Shown here: piece after piece, positions 51,650-60,945 of the stretch
How the letters are laid out: each line of letters starts with the position of its first letter
Numbering within the stretch: position 1 is the first letter of the stretch
Assembly (NCBI RefSeq): GCF_027627575.1
Contig: NZ_CP114065.1
Location: 7,502,001-7,566,000, forward strand
Source of the DNA: Kribbella sp. CA-293567
Lineage (GTDB): Bacteria > Actinomycetota > Actinomycetes > Propionibacteriales > Kribbellaceae
Reading direction: 5' to 3'
Length of the DNA stretch: 64,000 nucleotides
Program-made: the position numbers and the translations under genes
The notes under the pieces: model-generated
The model's database searches: none
The model's input: the letters and a program-made list of their open reading frames with translations, nothing else
What the model was told of the DNA's origin: nothing

Positions 51650-52384
51650 ATGTGCGAGGACGGAACGGCCGCGGCGCTGCCCGGCGGTATCGGCATCTCG
51701 CGCTTGACGGTGTACGACCTCGAGGCACCCGACGGACTGGTCGGCGGCACCCCGCACGTACACCTCGCCTGTTCCGAGGGGTACTACGTGATCGCCGGTT
51801 CCGGTGCGGTCCAGACCCTCAACCCCAAGGGCTTCACCGAGACCCCGCTGCGGGCCGGCACGGTGGTCTGGTTCGACCCCGGCACGATCCACCGGCTGAT
51901 CAACGGCGGCGAGCTGGAGATCCTCACCCTGATGTCGAACTCCGGTCTGCCCGAGGCCGGCGACGCCGTCCTCACTCTTCCGCCCGAGCACCTGACCGAC
52001 CGCGAGACCTACCTGCGGGCGACCACCCTCACCGGCGAGGGAGAAGCCCGGACCCCGTCCGCGATGGCGCGCCGCGATCTCGCGCTCGAGGGGTTCGCCG
52101 TACTGCGGGACGCGTTCGCCGCCGATGGGCCGTCCGCTCTCGACGCGTTCTACGCCTCCGCGGTGCGGATCGTCCAGCCGCAACTGGCCGACTGGCGACG
52201 TCGCTGGGAGGAAGGCGCGCGGCGCCTGGCCGACGAGACCGGTGCCGCCCTGGAGGCGCTGGAGGCCGGCCAGGCACCGCACCTGCTGAACGCCGAGCTG
52301 CACGAGCTGCCGGCGCCGACCGAGTTCGGTCGCCACGGCATGTGCGGCCGGCTCGACGTCTACGACGTGAACGAGCGCCGATGA
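51650..52384 (+). CDS. cupin-domain protein, first gene of a sugar catabolic operon
   Basis: A 244-residue protein. The cupin barrel (residues about 20-110) has HVHLACSEGYYVIAGSGAVQ and GTVVWFDPGTIHRLIN, with probable metal ligands His, His, Glu and His. The C-terminal half is helical without recognised motifs. ATG 51650 with AAGGGGGA upstream. It is followed by an oxidoreductase, a DUF993 protein and two isomerase-like proteins, so an isomerase or sensor of a keto-sugar is possible. Confidence 0.8.
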   Translation: MCEDGTAAALPGGIGISRLTVYDLEAPDGLVGGTPHVHLACSEGYYVIAGSGAVQTLNPKGFTETPLRAGTVVWFDPGTIHRLINGGELEILTLMSNSGLPEAGDAVLTLPPEHLTDRETYLRATTLTGEGEARTPSAMARRDLALEGFAVLRDAFAADGPSALDAFYASAVRIVQPQLADWRRRWEEGARRLADETGAALEALEAGQAPHLLNAELHELPAPTEFGRHGMCGRLDVYDVNERR

Positions 52385-52474
52385 GAAGCGCCGGGCAGGA
52401 CAAACACTTCTTTCAGTTCCCTTCCGCACGGCCCCACACCCCGCGCAGCGTTTGCGCCGAAGAGAGGTAGCACA

Positions 52475-53638
52475 GTGAACGATCGACACGTCGGCATCGT
52501 GATGAACGGTGTCACCGGCCGGATGGGCCTGCGCCAGCACCTGGAGCGCTCCATCGTGGCGATCCGCGAGCAGGGTGGTATCCCGGCCGCTGACGGGACG
52601 ATGATCATCCCCGAGCCGATCCTGGTCGGCCGGAACGAACTCAAGCTGAAGAACATCGCCGACAAGTACGGTCTGAGCCGCTGGACCACCGACCTGTCCG
52701 AGGCGCTGGCCGAGCCGGACGTCGAGATCTACTTCGACTCCCAGCTCACCCAGCTGCGGGAGAAGGGCGTCCGCGCCGCCGTCGAGGCCGGTAAGGCGAT
52801 CTACTGCGAGAAGCCGATCGCCGAGGGGCTGGAGGCGGCCGTCGACCTGGCCCGCCTGGTACGCGACTCCGGGCTGAAGAACGGTGTCGTGCAGGACAAG
52901 CTGTCGCTGCCCGGCCTGCGCAAGCTGAAGCGCCTCGTCGACGGCGGCTTCTTCGGCGAGATCCTCTCGGTCCGCGGCGAGTTCGGCTACTGGGTGTTCG
53001 AGGGTGACTGGCAGGAGGCGCAGCGGCCGGCCTGGAACTACAAGACCGAGGAGGGCGGCGGCATCGTCGTCGACATGTTCTGCCACTGGCGGTACGTGCT
53101 CGACCAGATCTTCGCGCCGGTGAAGTCGGTCTACTGCCAGGGCGCCACCCACATCCCGACCCGCTACGACGAGCAGGGGCAGGCGTACACCGCCACCGCC
53201 GAGGACGCGGCGTACGGCGTCTTCGAGCTGGAGGGCGGGATCATCGCGCAGCTCAACTCCTCCTGGACCACCCGGGTGTTCCGCGACGAGCTGGTCGAGT
53301 TCCAGGTCGACGGAACCGAGGGCTCCGCGGTGGCCGGCCTGCGCAACTGCCACGCCCAGCACCGCTCGGCGACCCCGAAGCCGGTCTGGAACCCCGACAT
53401 CCCGGCGGAGTACTCGTTCCGCGACCAGTGGTCCGAGGTGCCCGACAACGAGGTGTTCGACAACGGCTTCAAGGTGCAGTGGGAGATGTTCCTGCGGCAC
53501 ATCGTCGACGACGCCCCGTTCACCTGGGACTTCGTCGAGGGCGCCAAGGGTGTCCAGCTGGCCGAGCTCGGACTGCAGTCGTGGCGCGAGGGACGCAAGC
53601 TGGAGGTCCCCGCGCTCGACATCGAGACGCGCGCATGA
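52475..53638 (+). CDS. Gfo/Idh/MocA-family oxidoreductase
   Basis: A 387-residue NAD(P)-dependent sugar or polyol dehydrogenase. The N-terminal Rossmann region starts HVGIVMNGVTGRMGLRQH, with the family EKP motif in IYCEKPIAEGLEAA, and the C-terminal beta-sheet domain includes EEGGGIVVDMFCHWRY. The GTG start at 52475 has AGAGAGG upstream. Its stop overlaps the next start by 4 nt (ATGA), so it is coupled to the DUF993 gene. Confidence 0.9.
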   Translation: MNDRHVGIVMNGVTGRMGLRQHLERSIVAIREQGGIPAADGTMIIPEPILVGRNELKLKNIADKYGLSRWTTDLSEALAEPDVEIYFDSQLTQLREKGVRAAVEAGKAIYCEKPIAEGLEAAVDLARLVRDSGLKNGVVQDKLSLPGLRKLKRLVDGGFFGEILSVRGEFGYWVFEGDWQEAQRPAWNYKTEEGGGIVVDMFCHWRYVLDQIFAPVKSVYCQGATHIPTRYDEQGQAYTATAEDAAYGVFELEGGIIAQLNSSWTTRVFRDELVEFQVDGTEGSAVAGLRNCHAQHRSATPKPVWNPDIPAEYSFRDQWSEVPDNEVFDNGFKVQWEMFLRHIVDDAPFTWDFVEGAKGVQLAELGLQSWREGRKLEVPALDIETRA

Positions 53639-54825
53639 CCCTGTCGTTGCGGCTGCCCGACGGCACCGGTGGGCTCCAGAGCTACCAGCTCACCGGTACG
53701 CCGGTTGCCCACGGCACCTATCAGCCGGCCACCAGCCGGCTCGCCTTCGCGGCGGCCCACGTGGTCTCCGACCCGCTGGCCGACAACTCCCCCGGCGCTC
53801 CCGCGGTGATCGACTGGGAGCACACCCTCGGCTTCCGTCGCCACCTGTGGTCGCTGGGCTTGTCGGTGGCCGAGGCGATGGACACCGCCCAGCGCGGTAT
53901 GGGCTTGGACTGGCCTGCCACGCAGGAACTGATCCGGCGCTCGGCCGCCGAGGCGCCGCTCCGTCCCACCAGCCCGGGTTCAGGTGCTGCGGAGAAGCAG
54001 ATCGCCGTGGGCGTCGGCACCGATCACCTTGCTGCCGGAGTTCATGGGCTCGACGCGGTGATCGCCGCCTACGAGGAGCAGTTGGCGCTGGCCGAAGAGG
54101 TCGGCGCCCAGCCGATCCTGATGGCGAGCCGCGCGTTGTGCGCCTCCGCGGGCTCACCCGACGACTACCGCAAGGTCTACGACCGGCTGCTCGGCCAGTC
54201 GACGCGGCCGGTCGTCCTGCACTGGCTCGGGTCGATGTTCGATCCGGCGCTGGACGGCTACTGGGGCAGCGATTCGCTCGACACCGCGGCCGACGTGGTG
54301 GTCGACCTGATCAACGAGAACGCCGGCAAGGTCGACGGCATCAAGATTTCGTTGCTCGACGCAAGCAAAGAGATCGCGTTGCGCAAGCGCCTGCCCGCGG
54401 GCGTCCGGCTCTACACCGGCGACGACTTCAACTACCCGGAGCTGATCCGCGGCGACGGCGAGCACCACAGCGACGCGTTGCTCGGCATCTTCGCCGCGAT
54501 CGCGCCGGCGGCGGCTGCCGCGCTGAAGGCGCTCGACGACGGCGAGCTGACGAAGTACGACGAGATCTTCGCGCCGACCGTGCCACTGGCACGGCAGATC
54601 TTCTCCGCTCCGACCTACTACTACAAGACCGGAATCGCCTTCCTGGCTTGGCTGAACGGCCACCAGCCCGGCTTCGGCATGGTCGGCGGCCTGCAGACCG
54701 GCCGGTCGCTGCCGCACCTGGCCGACACGTTCCGGCTGGCCGACGCCGCCGGAGTACTGACGTCGCCCGAGCTGGCCGTCGACCGCTTCCGCAGACTGCT
54801 CGTCGTCGGCGGGGTCGACGCATGA
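53635..54825 (+). CDS. DUF993 family protein (dihydrodipicolinate-synthase-like aldolase)
   Basis: A 396-residue protein of the DUF993 family, a TIM-barrel related to dihydrodipicolinate synthase/NAL aldolases, recognised from VLHWLGSMFDPALDGYWG and DGIKISLLDASKEIALRKRLPAG with the candidate Schiff-base Lys in the KIS segment. The family is found in sugar operons of actinobacteria. ATG 53635 and the stop both overlap neighbours by 4 nt. Role (retro-aldol of a sugar acid) is inferred. Confidence 0.82.
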   Translation: MTLSLRLPDGTGGLQSYQLTGTPVAHGTYQPATSRLAFAAAHVVSDPLADNSPGAPAVIDWEHTLGFRRHLWSLGLSVAEAMDTAQRGMGLDWPATQELIRRSAAEAPLRPTSPGSGAAEKQIAVGVGTDHLAAGVHGLDAVIAAYEEQLALAEEVGAQPILMASRALCASAGSPDDYRKVYDRLLGQSTRPVVLHWLGSMFDPALDGYWGSDSLDTAADVVVDLINENAGKVDGIKISLLDASKEIALRKRLPAGVRLYTGDDFNYPELIRGDGEHHSDALLGIFAAIAPAAAAALKALDDGELTKYDEIFAPTVPLARQIFSAPTYYYKTGIAFLAWLNGHQPGFGMVGGLQTGRSLPHLADTFRLADAAGVLTSPELAVDRFRRLLVVGGVDA

Positions 54826-55637
54826 ACCGCTACAGCCTGAACCAGGCGACCACGAAGTACTGGTCCCTCGAAGAAGTAGTTGCCGCCAGCGCCGAAGCGG
54901 GGCTGTCCTGGATCGGCCTGTGGCGCGAGCCGATCCAGGAGTACGGCGTCGACCGGTCGGCGAAGCTCGTCGCCGAGGCCGGACTGCGGGTTTCGTCCTT
55001 GTGCAGAAGCGGATTCTTCACCGCGACCGACGCCGCCGAGCGGCAGGCGAAGATCGAGGACAACCGCCGCGCGATCGACGAGGCGGCCACCCTCGGCACC
55101 GACGTACTGGTGCTCGTCAGCGGCGGCCTGCCACCCGGCTCCCGCGATCTCGACGGCGCCCGCGGCATGGTTCGCGACGGCCTGGCCGAGCTCGCGCCGT
55201 ACGCCGGGGAGCGGGGTGTCCGGCTCGCCGTCGAGGCGCTGCATCCGATGTTCTGCTCCGACCGTTGCGTCGTCTCGTCACTCGGTGGAGCACTCGACCT
55301 GGCCGAGCAGTTCCCGGTCGAGCAGGTCGGGGTGATCGTCGACGCGTACCACCTGTGGTGGGACGCCGACGTCTACCGGCAGATCGAGCGGGCCGGCGAC
55401 CGGATCTGTTCCTACCAGGTGAGCGACTGGACCACCCCGCTGCCGGCCGACAACCTGCTCGGCCGCGGCATGATGGGCGACGGCGCGATCGAGCTGCGCC
55501 GCCTGCGGGAGGCCTGCGACGCCGCCGGGTACGACGGACCGGTCGAGGTCGAGATCTTCAACCAGCAACTGTGGGACGCGCCGGGTCAGCAGGTCTTCGA
55601 CCTCTCCCTGGCGCGCTACCTGGAACACGTCGCCTGA
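54822..55637 (+). CDS. sugar phosphate isomerase/epimerase (xylose isomerase-like TIM barrel)
   Basis: A 271-residue protein of the AP-endonuclease-2 type TIM-barrel family: SLCRSGFFTATD, RLAVEALHPMF (metal-binding Glu), VGVIVDAYHLWWD (Asp, His) and VEVEIFNQQLWD. Overlaps the DUF993 stop by 4 nt. Probably the isomerase or 2-keto-myo-inositol-dehydratase-like step of the same pathway. Confidence 0.85.
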   Translation: MNRYSLNQATTKYWSLEEVVAASAEAGLSWIGLWREPIQEYGVDRSAKLVAEAGLRVSSLCRSGFFTATDAAERQAKIEDNRRAIDEAATLGTDVLVLVSGGLPPGSRDLDGARGMVRDGLAELAPYAGERGVRLAVEALHPMFCSDRCVVSSLGGALDLAEQFPVEQVGVIVDAYHLWWDADVYRQIERAGDRICSYQVSDWTTPLPADNLLGRGMMGDGAIELRRLREACDAAGYDGPVEVEIFNQQLWDAPGQQVFDLSLARYLEHVA

Positions 55638-55656
55638 CCGATGTCGCCTGACCGAT
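55629..55656 (+). repeat. 14-bp tandem duplication over a stop codon
   Basis: GTCGCCTGACCGAT occurs twice in tandem (55629-55642, 55643-55656), covering the stop of the first isomerase gene. A small slippage-type duplication. Confidence 0.9.
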
Positions 55657-55681
55657 CCAGCACTCGAAGGAGCAAGCTCCC

Positions 55682-56455
55682 ATGAGCGACCGGACCACTC
55701 CCGCACGCAGCATCCCGGCCGAGGGCATCGGCATGCACCTCTACACGATGCGCGAGGCGCTCGCCGCGGACTATCCCGGCACGCTCCAGCGACTGGCCGA
55801 GATCGGCTACCGGACCATCGGGGTCAGCGGCCGCTTCGGTCACTCGGCCGAGGAGATCCGCTCGTACGCCGATGCGGCGGGTCTCGAGATCGTGCTGGAG
55901 CACGTCGGCTACCCCCGGCTGACCGACGACTGGGAAGGCGCGCTCGCCGATGTCCGCACGCTCGGCGGCCAATGGGTCGTCGTACCGTCGCTGCCGGCCG
56001 AGCTACGGACGCCTGACGGTTTCCGGGAGGCGGCGCGCGCCTTCGCCACGGCGGGGCAACTGGCGAAGAAGGAAGGGCTGAAGCTGCTCTTCCACAACCA
56101 CGGTCACGACTTCGCCGAGGTCGGCGGGCAGGTGCTGTTCGACATCCTGCTGGACGAGGTGGAGCCGGAACTGCTCGGTTTCGAGCTCGATCTGTACTGG
56201 GTGGTCGACGGCGGGCGGGACCCGGCCGACTACTTCCGCGGGCATCCGGGCCGCTTCCCGGCGTTGCACGTCAAGGACATGGCCGCCGACGGATCGTTCG
56301 CGGACGTCGGCACAGGCCGGCTCGACTTCGCGGCGATCTTCGCCGAGGCCGAGTCGGGCGGGGTCCGGCAGTGGCTGGTCGAGCACGACGCCCCGGTCGA
56401 CGAGTGGGAGTCGGCGCGTACGTCGTACCGGGCGCTGGCCGAACTGCGCTACTGA
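55682..56455 (+). CDS. second sugar phosphate isomerase/epimerase
   Basis: A 257-residue TIM-barrel of the same superfamily but a different subfamily (GMHLYTMREALAADYPGTLQ; LLFHNHGHDF; GFELDLYWVVDGG; LHVKDMAADGSF). Typical IolE/Hyi-like metal ligands are visible. ATG 55682 has AAGGAG upstream. Last gene of the catabolic operon, 44 bp after the previous one. Confidence 0.87.
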   Translation: MSDRTTPARSIPAEGIGMHLYTMREALAADYPGTLQRLAEIGYRTIGVSGRFGHSAEEIRSYADAAGLEIVLEHVGYPRLTDDWEGALADVRTLGGQWVVVPSLPAELRTPDGFREAARAFATAGQLAKKEGLKLLFHNHGHDFAEVGGQVLFDILLDEVEPELLGFELDLYWVVDGGRDPADYFRGHPGRFPALHVKDMAADGSFADVGTGRLDFAAIFAEAESGGVRQWLVEHDAPVDEWESARTSYRALAELRY

Positions 56456-56668
56456 ACCTGGGGCCCGGACGGAACCTGACGCTACGTGTCAGTAGGCGTA
56501 TTCTCGTCACTGACTGCACGCGGCCGGCTTCCGTCCGGCACAATGAGTGGGCCGTGTCGCACTGGAAACCGTCTTCCGGCACGGGCAGTCTGTCACTCTG
56601 AAGAAGGGTCCTCATCCACGGCGAGGTCCCGTGAGGCCGCCGATGCCGTGACGCCGGAGAGATCGCAC

Positions 56669-58123
56669 GTGCAGAACGAGCCCACTGTACGGATGACCGC
56701 AGTACGCCGCCTCTACGAGGTGAGCGCCCGGATGGGTGCCGGGCGAAGCCTGGCCGAGACGCTGCAGGCGGTCGTCGACGGCGTCGTGAACGGCCTCGGC
56801 TTCGGCATCGCCGTGCTGAACCTGCGGCAGCCCGACGGCAAGTTCGAGGTGATCGCGGTGGCCGGCTCCCCGGAGGCCAAGGAGGCGCTGCTCGGCACGA
56901 TCAGCGCGGCCGACATCTTCGACGCCGAGTTCGCGCTCGCGGACCACTGGGGTGGACTGCGGTTCGTCCCGCACGAGCGGCTGCCCGAGGGCGGGGAGAT
57001 CGTCGGCTGGGTGCCCGAGATCCCGGTGCCCTCCGAGGCGGACGCCTGGCACCCGCTCGACGCGCTGTTCGCGCCGCTGCACTCGTCCGACGGTGAGCTG
57101 GTCGGGATGCTGTCGGTCGACCTCCCCGAGGACCAGCGCAGACCGGGCGAGATCCGGCGGGAGCTGCTGGAGATCTTCGCGACCCAGGCCGGCCTGGCGA
57201 TCGACAAGGCCCGGCTGACCGACCAGTTGCTGGCCGAGAAGGCCCGGCTCGAGGCGAGCGAGACGACCTTCCGGATGGTGTTCGAGGGAGCCGGCAACGG
57301 GATGGCGACGATCGCCTTCGACGGGCCGGAGGCAGGTCGCATCCTGCGCGTCAACGACGCCTTCTGCCACATCACCGGTTACACGCCGGGCCAGCTGGTC
57401 GGCACCACCTTCGTCGACTACCTGCGCGACGAGAAGACCGGGCAGACCGAGCGGGAGATCGAGCAGCTCGCGACCGGGCGCGGCCCGTACCGGTTCGAGC
57501 GGACCTTCCGGCGGACCGACGGCAACGACATCTGGCTGGGCGGCACCGCGGCGATCGTCGATCAGGGCAAGGAACTGCCGAAGATCATCCTGATCCAGAT
57601 CGACGACGTGACCGCGCGCAAGGACGCCGAACGCGAGTTGCGGCACCATGCCGCCCACGACCCGCTGACCGGTCTGCCGAACCGGCGGCTGCTCCAGCAC
57701 CGGTTCAAGTCGGCGCTCCAGCGGTCGCGGCAGACCGGGCGGCGTGGGGTGCTGCTGTTCTGCGATCTGAACCACTTCAAGCAGGTCAACGACAAGTACG
57801 GGCACGAGGCCGGTGACAAGGCTTTGCGGGAGATCGCCGATCGGCTGCTCACCGAGGTCCGGCACGGCGACACGGTGGCGCGCCTGGGCGGCGACGAGTT
57901 CGCGGTCCTGGCCGAGGACATCGACGGTGACGATCTCGACGTCCTGGTCCGCCGCCTCGACGAAGCGATCAGCCGGCCGCTGGCCGGGATCGACGTACCG
58001 GTCACGGCCAGTATCGGCCTGGCCGTCGTCAGCCCGTACGCCGCCGATCTGGACGAGTTGCTGCGCACCGCCGACAACGCCATGTACGAGGCCAAGCGTG
58101 TCTACCGCGCCAGCCACGGCTAG
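56669..58123 (+). CDS. GAF-PAS-GGDEF diguanylate cyclase
   Basis: A 484-residue protein: GAF domain (about 15-175; GLGFGIAVLNLR, LHSSDGELVGMLSVDLPEDQ), PAS domain (about 195-320; FRMVFEGAGNGMATI, GYTPGQLVGTTFVDYL) and GGDEF domain (LTGLPNRRLLQHRF, FCDLNHFKQVNDKYGHEAGD, LGGDEFAVLAED). The active site GGDEF is intact and a product-inhibition I-site (R-H-G-D, five residues upstream) is present, so it is probably an active c-di-GMP synthase. No EAL domain. GTG 56669 has GGAGAG 8 nt upstream; GTG 56648 is an alternative. Confidence 0.92.
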   Translation: MQNEPTVRMTAVRRLYEVSARMGAGRSLAETLQAVVDGVVNGLGFGIAVLNLRQPDGKFEVIAVAGSPEAKEALLGTISAADIFDAEFALADHWGGLRFVPHERLPEGGEIVGWVPEIPVPSEADAWHPLDALFAPLHSSDGELVGMLSVDLPEDQRRPGEIRRELLEIFATQAGLAIDKARLTDQLLAEKARLEASETTFRMVFEGAGNGMATIAFDGPEAGRILRVNDAFCHITGYTPGQLVGTTFVDYLRDEKTGQTEREIEQLATGRGPYRFERTFRRTDGNDIWLGGTAAIVDQGKELPKIILIQIDDVTARKDAERELRHHAAHDPLTGLPNRRLLQHRFKSALQRSRQTGRRGVLLFCDLNHFKQVNDKYGHEAGDKALREIADRLLTEVRHGDTVARLGGDEFAVLAEDIDGDDLDVLVRRLDEAISRPLAGIDVPVTASIGLAVVSPYAADLDELLRTADNAMYEAKRVYRASHG

Positions 58124-58126
58124 CGG

Positions 58127-58222
58127 ACACAGCGACAGGCAGTACTACTGCCAGAGCGCCTGAGTCACGCTCAGCGCGCCGGCTCGAAACGGCCGCAACG
58201 GCACTACTGCCTGTCGCTGTGT
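58127..58222. repeat. 96-bp inverted-repeat element between convergent genes
   Basis: ACACAGCGACAGGCAGTA (58127-58144) is repeated inverted at 58205-58222, and further GC-rich pairing (GCGCCTGAG against CTCAGCGCG) lies inside. It lies directly behind the GGDEF gene (stop 58123) and ahead of the PH-protein stop (58229). It could act as a bidirectional terminator or be a small REP/MITE-like element. Confidence 0.75.
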
Positions 58223-58228
58223 TCGGGT

Positions 58229-58690
58229 CTAGCGGGTCGGACGCTCCCGCCGGCGCTTCTTCCTCGCCGGTTCCGGCTGCTTGTCGGTCTGCCAGTCCTG
58301 CAGGATCGAGATCGCCGCCTCGTTGTGCCGCTCGACCAGTGGGATCACCCGGCCGGGGTTGGCGAAGGCGAAGATCGGCGTCCAGCGCGCCTTGCCCTCC
58401 GCGGTCTTCCAGCGCACCGCCGGGAAGTTCGTGATCGAGACGATCTCGTCCCGCGCGATCCGCCGGCTCCGCAGCAGGCCGTGCACCTCGATCCCGTCGT
58501 CGTCGAACACCACCCCGAGCCGCCACCCCAGCAACGCCAGGTAGACCGCGGCTCCCACGCACACCAGCGCTCCCACGATCACCACCGCCAGCGGCAGGTC
58601 GTCCCGCAGCGCGATCACCACGACACCCACCAGCAGCGGCCACACCGAGGCGTTACAGATCCGAGTGATCAAGAGCGGTTTCAGTTCCAC
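58229..58690 (-). CDS. PH-domain membrane protein
   Basis: A 153-residue protein: two transmembrane helices (VWPLLVGVVVIALR and AVVIVGALVCVGAAVYLALLGW) followed by a bacterial PH-like domain (VVFDDDGIEVHGLLRSRRIARDEIVSITNF) and a basic tail. GTG 58690 was taken; it has GAGGGG immediately upstream, so spacing is tight. Common in actinobacteria; function unknown. Confidence 0.75.
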   Translation of the reverse strand: MELKPLLITRICNASVWPLLVGVVVIALRDDLPLAVVIVGALVCVGAAVYLALLGWRLGVVFDDDGIEVHGLLRSRRIARDEIVSITNFPAVRWKTAEGKARWTPIFAFANPGRVIPLVERHNEAAISILQDWQTDKQPEPARKKRRRERPTR

Positions 58691-58704
58691 CCCCTCATTC
58701 TCGC

Positions 58705-59190
58705 TCAGCGGGTTCCAGCGGATCCGAGCGGCTGGTCGGTCAGGCGGTAGGTGGTCCAGCCGTCCTGGGGAATGGCGCCGAGGGACCGGTAGAAGTCGAT
58801 GGCGGGCGTGTTCCAGTCGAGGACGGACCATTCGAGGCGTTCGTAGCCGTTGGCGACGCATTCCTCGGCCAGGGTGGTGAGCAGCGCCTTGCCCAGGCCG
58901 GAACCGCGGTGTTCGGGGCGGACGAAGAGGTCCTCGAGATGGATGCCGTGAACGCCGCGCCAGGTCGAGTAGTTGAGGAACCAGAGCGCACAACCGACCA
59001 CCTGCTCCTCCACCAGAGCGACATGGCAGAAGACGGCGGGCGCCGTACCGAAGAGCGCGGTGTGCAACTGGCCGGCGGTCAGGCGGCACTCCTCAGGCGC
59101 GCGTTCGTACTCCGCGAGGGCGTGGACCAGGTCGACGATCGCCGGTACGTCGGCCGGCCGGGCGCGGCGGATTCGGTCAGCTGTCTGCAT
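58705..59190 (-). CDS. GNAT-family N-acetyltransferase (diamine acetyltransferase-like)
   Basis: A 161-residue protein: acetyl-CoA motif LFVRPEHRGSGLGKALLTTL and the helix ERLEWSVLDWNTPAIDFYRSLGA, typical of SSAT/YjdJ-like small-molecule N-acetyltransferases. ATG 59190 (MQTADRIRRARPADV) is the start; upstream frames are Arg/Gly-rich. 14 bp upstream of the PH gene on the same strand. Substrate not readable. Confidence 0.9.
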   Translation of the reverse strand: MQTADRIRRARPADVPAIVDLVHALAEYERAPEECRLTAGQLHTALFGTAPAVFCHVALVEEQVVGCALWFLNYSTWRGVHGIHLEDLFVRPEHRGSGLGKALLTTLAEECVANGYERLEWSVLDWNTPAIDFYRSLGAIPQDGWTTYRLTDQPLGSAGTR

Positions 59191-59288
59191 CTGCCCATCC
59201 TCTCTTGCCGTGACGTTCACCTGGCGCCGGAAAGGTGAGCAGCCGCCCCCATCGAACCTCCCGCCCATCTGCTCCCGGAGGAATCCCC

Positions 59289-60869
59289 ATGGTTGTTTCC
59301 CGTCGTCGCTTCATCGGTCTCGGAGGCGCGGGCACTGCCGCGGTTCTCCTCGGCACCGGCGCCTGGGACGCCTCGACCACGTACGCCGCCCCGGCCGGCC
59401 GCGGCAATCCCTTCTCCCTCGGCGTCGCCTCCGGCGACCCGCGGTACAACAGCGTCGTGCTGTGGACCCGGCTCGCGCTCGACCCGTACGCCGTCGACGG
59501 CCGCGGCGGGATGCCCGCCAGGCCTGTCCGGGTCGAGTACGAGATCGCCCGCGACCCGAACTTCCGTCACCCCGTACGCCGGTCCAGCGTGGTCGCGACG
59601 CCCGAGCTGGGGCACTCGGTCCACCCGGAGGTCAACGGCCTGCTGCCGGACCACGAGTACTACTACCGGTTCCGCGCCGGTGGCGAGATCTCGACGGTCG
59701 GCCGGACCCGCACCACGCCGCACCCGCTCAGTTCGCCGCGGGAGGTGCAATTCGCGTTCGCGTCGTGCAACGCGTGGCAGGACGGGTTTTTCACGGCGTA
59801 CCAGCATATGGCGGAGGAGGATCTCGACCTGGTCGTGCACCTGGGCGACTACCTCTACGAGTCCGGGGTGAAGACGAACCGGCGTGGTGTGGTGACCGAT
59901 CCGCGGTTCCACACCGAGACGTTCGACCTGGCGCGGTACCGGCTGCAGTACTCGCTCTACAAGTCCGAGGCGCCGCTGCAGGCCGCGCACGCCGCGCATC
60001 CGTGGATTCACACGTTCGACGATCACGAGGTGGAGAACAACTGGGCCGGCGACCTCTCGCAGGCCGACACCGAGCCGGATCAGGACCCGGTGGTGTTCCG
60101 CGCCCGCCGGGCGCAGGCATTCCAGGCGATGTACGAGAACCTTCCCCTGCGGCACGAGCAACTGCCGAAGGGGCCGGACGGACGGTTCCACCGGCGGCTC
60201 CCCTACGGGCGGCTCGCCGACTTCACCATCCTGGACACCCGCCAGTACCGCTCGGACCAGCCGTGCGGTGACGGCGCATCCTCGACCTGCGACGACCGGT
60301 TCGACCCGGACAACACGATGCTCGGTGGCAAGCAGCGCCAGTGGCTGCTCGACGGGTTCCGGCAGTCCAGGGCGCGCTGGCAGGTGCTCGGCAACCAGGC
60401 GCCGATGGGTCAGACCGACTGGACGCCGGGTCCGGAGACGTACGTCTGGCTCGACCCGTGGGACGGTTATGTTGCCGAGCGCAACAAGGTGCTGGCGGCG
60501 GCGCAGGACAGCGGCGTCCGGAACCTGGTGGTGATCACCGGCGACCGGCACCAGAACTACGCCCTCGAACTCAAGCGCGACTTCGCCGACCCCGGCTCCC
60601 GCACCGTCGGGACCGAGTTCGTCGGTACGTCGATCACCAGTGGCGGCGACGGCGCCGACACCACCCCGCAGGGGGTGCAGTTCCTCGAGGCGAACCCACA
60701 CCTCAAGTTCTTCAACTCCCAGCGCGGCTACGTCCGGGTCACCGCCGACCGGGACCGCTGGCGCTCCGACTTCCGCGTCGTCCCGTACGTCACCCAGCCC
60801 GGCGCGCCGATCACCACCCGCGCCACCTACGTGGTCGAAGACCGCGATCCGCACGTCCACGTCGTCTGA
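59289..60869 (+). CDS. PhoD-family alkaline phosphatase/phosphodiesterase, Tat-exported
   Basis: A 526-residue exported phosphatase. ATG 59289 with GGAGGA gives N-terminus MVVSRRRFIGLGGAGTAAVL, a twin-arginine signal. The N-terminal Fn3-like PhoD_N domain is followed by the PhoD metallophosphatase domain: CNAWQDG, VHLGDYLYESG, FDDHEVENNW, and VVITGDRHQNYA (Fe/Ca-binding residues). It probably scavenges phosphate outside the cell. It is a single-gene unit; no Pho-box was identified. Confidence 0.93.
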   Translation: MVVSRRRFIGLGGAGTAAVLLGTGAWDASTTYAAPAGRGNPFSLGVASGDPRYNSVVLWTRLALDPYAVDGRGGMPARPVRVEYEIARDPNFRHPVRRSSVVATPELGHSVHPEVNGLLPDHEYYYRFRAGGEISTVGRTRTTPHPLSSPREVQFAFASCNAWQDGFFTAYQHMAEEDLDLVVHLGDYLYESGVKTNRRGVVTDPRFHTETFDLARYRLQYSLYKSEAPLQAAHAAHPWIHTFDDHEVENNWAGDLSQADTEPDQDPVVFRARRAQAFQAMYENLPLRHEQLPKGPDGRFHRRLPYGRLADFTILDTRQYRSDQPCGDGASSTCDDRFDPDNTMLGGKQRQWLLDGFRQSRARWQVLGNQAPMGQTDWTPGPETYVWLDPWDGYVAERNKVLAAAQDSGVRNLVVITGDRHQNYALELKRDFADPGSRTVGTEFVGTSITSGGDGADTTPQGVQFLEANPHLKFFNSQRGYVRVTADRDRWRSDFRVVPYVTQPGAPITTRATYVVEDRDPHVHVV

Positions 60870-60945
60870 ATTCAGCAGGACACCTTCTGGCTCTCAGTGG
60901 TTTTTGTTGTTGGAAAACTGAGTCGGGCTGCGGGAGGTTGGGAGT

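Noticed and set aside
51011..53500. 829-codon minus-strand frame across the cupin/oxidoreductase genes
   Set aside because: No domain, crosses promoter and operator; the plus-strand genes are clear.
58127..58222. Insertion-sequence ends
   Set aside because: No transposase gene and only 96 bp in total.
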